Assembly (NCBI GenBank): GCA_015680685.1
Contig: MNCI01021522.1
Span: 3,557 to 36,696 of the forward strand
Direction: 5' to 3'
Source: Gnetum montanum
Taxonomy: Eukaryota; Streptophyta; Gnetopsida; Gnetales; Gnetaceae
DNA: 33,140 bases
The position numbers and the translations under genes are program-made. Below, in pieces: positions 31,055 to 33,140 of this stretch; position 1 is the first letter of the stretch, and each line of letters opens with the position of its first letter. The notes under the pieces were generated by a model, which made no database searches, was not told the origin of the DNA, and saw only the letters and a list, made by a program, of their open reading frames with translations.

Positions 31055-31435
31055 GTGAATTTTTTTTCTCTCTTTAATTTTTCTCGAATCGATCTAATCT
31101 CTTTAAAATTCCCTATAGAAAATTCTATATTACTCCCAACTTCTACTACCAATGTTAAAATTTCTTCTTCTTTAATATATGCAAAATTTTGTATTAATTC
31201 TCAAAATATAGATTTACAAGCTAGTAAGAAAAAAGGTATGATGTCATCTTGTAGTGATGTTGATGCAACTAAGAAACCTAGTTTTATTCTTCCTAATTTT
31301 GTATATGAGTCATTGGTTGCTAATCCTTCTTCACAATATGTGTTCATTCAAAGTTTAGAGTACTTACTTCATAATCATAGTTTTGTTTTACATTTAAATG
31401 ATGTGATGAAAAAATATGATATCCAAGACCTTTAA
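31055..31435 (+). CDS. Hypothetical 126-codon ORF of unknown origin
   Basis: This is the only uninterrupted ORF over 100 codons in the window that does not overlap a recognised element. The first 40 residues look like translated AT-rich DNA. The rest is more protein-like: KKPSFILPNFVYESLVANPS, SQYVFIQSLEYLLHNHSFVL, then HLNDVMKKYDIQDL. No family is recognised, and no signal peptide or membrane helix is evident. The stop TAA overlaps AAGGTAAGC (31434-31442), a good plant 5' splice-site match, and a TTTTTGTAG acceptor-like site lies at about 31703-31711, so it could be one exon of a decayed gene, but the frame does not pass the donor without meeting the stop. It could equally be a fragment of an unidentified transposon. 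Confidence 0.3.
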   Translation: MNFFSLFNFSRIDLISLKFPIENSILLPTSTTNVKISSSLIYAKFCINSQNIDLQASKKKGMMSSCSDVDATKKPSFILPNFVYESLVANPSSQYVFIQSLEYLLHNHSFVLHLNDVMKKYDIQDL

Positions 31436-33009
31436 GGTAAGCATTATTTTCAATTCTTTTACTTAATAAGTTAGAAAATGCTTGAAGGATGTAGTTTGTC
31501 CTAGATATCGAGTGTTTTATACATTAGCATGTAGTGTTTATCATTCATAAGTGAGCTCTATATTTTGATATTTGATCTAAAGAATATGCAAAATTTTCAT
31601 ATTTTTTTAAGTTATATAATCTTTCATTAATTTTTCATAAAGCTAAGAAATTGTTAGTCTTCTTGGTTCCATTAAATATATGAATTATATTTTTACAATT
31701 GATTTTTGTAGATATTTTTTCTATGAAAATCAAGCTTCTTAATCATAAAAAGGAATTAGCTTTACAAGTAAGAGGACAGATTTATATGAAACTAATTACA
31801 TATTATAACCTTTCTAATTTTACTAACTTTATCATCGTAAAGTATATATTTTTTAATGCATGTGTTTTTCTACTTAAAAAGATATTCTAAATAAAAGAAA
31901 AAATATGTGAAAGTTGAAAACAGAAAAATAATCAATAATATTGAAAAAGAAGATGATTCTTTTGATCAAATAATTAGCCAAACTATCTCAATTATCTCAT
32001 ACAAACCTTTAAAAAATACAATACACAATCAAGGTTGTATATTTTGAATTAAAAAAAATATGAAGTTGAAGATATGAAAATTAAAGTTAATATCAATAAT
32101 AAGAATGTTTAAATGATACTAAAGAATCTAAATGTACATAAGCTCCTATGTATATTTTTACTAATAGTAGAGAAAGTAATAAATATCCTAGATAGATAGC
32201 TTATTAGGAAAGTTTTTCTTTCTTTTTAACAATAATACTATTTACTCAAAGATTAAAACTAGTGTTGATAAGAAACTTATAGCTAATGGTAAAGATTCTT
32301 GATTCAAGATCAATAAAAAGCAATGAGATGAACATCTTCCACCAATGGTACCACTTTTTTGGGGCATGTTGGATCTCAAAAAAATAAACAATAATATGAA
32401 AACAAATTAGAGTACATTAGTTCATTAAAGAAAGAGTCTAAAGAAAAAGCCCAATGGTTTTGGGGATGTTTTTTTTAGGTTTTTATCCTTACAAATAATC
32501 TTGAGAAAACTTCCCTTTGGGATTGGAAAAGGATTAGGCCTTGCCCTTATATAGAAGCACTCTCATGGGTTTTCACTTCTTACTAAAGGATTCTTTGTAA
32601 AGAGACGTAGAAAAATATCTCTGATGAATAAAGAATATATCAATAAGAGATAAACAACAAATAACAAAAAAAAGTTAAAAGCTTTTCATTCTTGAGTCTC
32701 CAAAATAAAAAGAAACTAATACTATAGAAAACAAATTAATTATGCAACTTTCACTAGAAAATTTTTTGCTTAAAGTTATGATTGAAAAGCAACATATTTA
32801 AGAATTTGGTAATTAACATGTGAAGAGAGATCATAGTTATGCTCTTGCTACTAGAAAGTAACTACATATTGAAGCTTCCAAACAGAGTAGAGAACAAAGG
32901 ATTGAAGATAATCCCAAATGTAAAAAAATAAAGTAGACAAAGTAGGCTGATCACCAAGAATGACTTCATTGATTCTTAGTTGAAAGCTACTAAAAATTCT
33001 AGATATCCA
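31436..33009 (+). other. AT-rich region with scattered broken plus-strand frames
   Basis: Protein-like pieces without stops longer than about 40 codons appear, for example near 32310-32400 (DEHLPPMVPLFWGM) and 32828-32920 (DHSYALATRK, stop, LHIEASKQSREQRIEDNPK). They might belong with the ORF at 31055 to one decayed element. I cannot assign them to a family. Confidence 0.25.
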
Positions 33010-33140
33010 TTTCAAAGCATGCTAAGCAATAGGANCTGTTAGTGCTCATCTTAAACATATGAGATAATATCCTTTTTGTAGAAGTGAAAACTCATTTTTT
33101 CATGTTTTTTTAGTGTCCTATTGCTTAGCATGCTTTGAAA
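33010..33140. repeat. Perfect 25-bp inverted repeat ending at the window edge, with an N
   Basis: 33010-33034 (TTTCAAAGCATGCTAAGCAA then TAGGA) is the exact reverse complement of 33116-33140. N at 33035 directly follows the left arm. The spacer of 81 bases is AT-rich. A single N at the edge of a perfect fold-back suggests an assembly or sequencing artefact rather than a terminator or transposon end. Confidence 0.7.

Noticed and set aside
31055-33000. Endogenous viral insertion
   Set aside because: No viral polymerase, capsid or movement-protein motif could be named; the protein-like pieces are too short and broken to assign.
1-33140. CRISPR arrays, operons, ribosome binding sites, rRNA or organelle DNA
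   Set aside because: Short repeats lack regular spacers, there are no bacterial-type gene clusters, and no rRNA or organelle gene sequence was recognised on either strand.

Overview
The window reads as repeat-rich intergenic DNA from a seed plant with a large genome. It is strongly AT-rich and looks poor in CpG by eye. Almost every recognisable coding trace belongs to an old, stop-riddled LTR retrotransposon. I found no convincing host gene, no rRNA or tRNA gene, no CRISPR array and no bacterial signal. A species cannot be named; a gymnosperm or another large-genome plant is a guess from the density and age of the elements.

Layout. (1) 1-1243: the 5' end of a minus-strand Ty3/gypsy element (element C), with an open gag N-terminus running off the left edge, a primer-binding site and an LTR. 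(2) 1581-2330: a tandem repeat of about 300 bp in roughly 2.4 copies. (3) 2975-3487: a Ty1/copia RNase H remnant. (4) 3802-16227: element A, a roughly 12.4-kb Athila/Tat-like Ty3/gypsy element on the plus strand. It has a 5' LTR, a tRNA-Asp-type PBS, dead gag, protease, RT, RNase H and integrase, a long spacer, an extra third ORF, a polypurine tract and a truncated 3' LTR. (5) 16226-16382: an inverted second copy of the start of the third ORF abuts the truncated LTR. (6) 17826-18234: a motif array, a 74-bp tandem duplication and a TATA box, possibly U3 of an unassigned LTR. (7) 18685 onward: a minus-strand LTR (D) with an initiator-Met-type PBS, interrupted by (8) element B, 19883-26874. B is complete, with LTRs of 941 and 942 bp and a 5-bp target duplication CTACT. 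(9) 28421 onward: another LTR of family D (called E), which reads across the site where B split D. (10) 30541-33140: AT-rich DNA with one unexplained 126-codon ORF, ending in an inverted repeat next to an N.

How the parts relate. A, B and C share LTR ends, PBS type and gag N-terminus; A and B also share the polypurine tract, the spacer and the third ORF. A once encoded a full polyprotein. B keeps the cis-acting ends, part of gag, the spacer and the beginning of the third ORF, but has no protease, RT, RNase H or integrase, so it was presumably mobilised in trans. In A, B and the inverted copy, the third-ORF ATG follows a branch-point-like CTAAT and a TTGTAG-like acceptor at nearly constant spacing. 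This suggests expression from a spliced RNA, as for env-class genes. Two single Ns (14114 and 33035) sit next to a 74-bp near-duplicate and a perfect inverted repeat, and both look like assembly joins.
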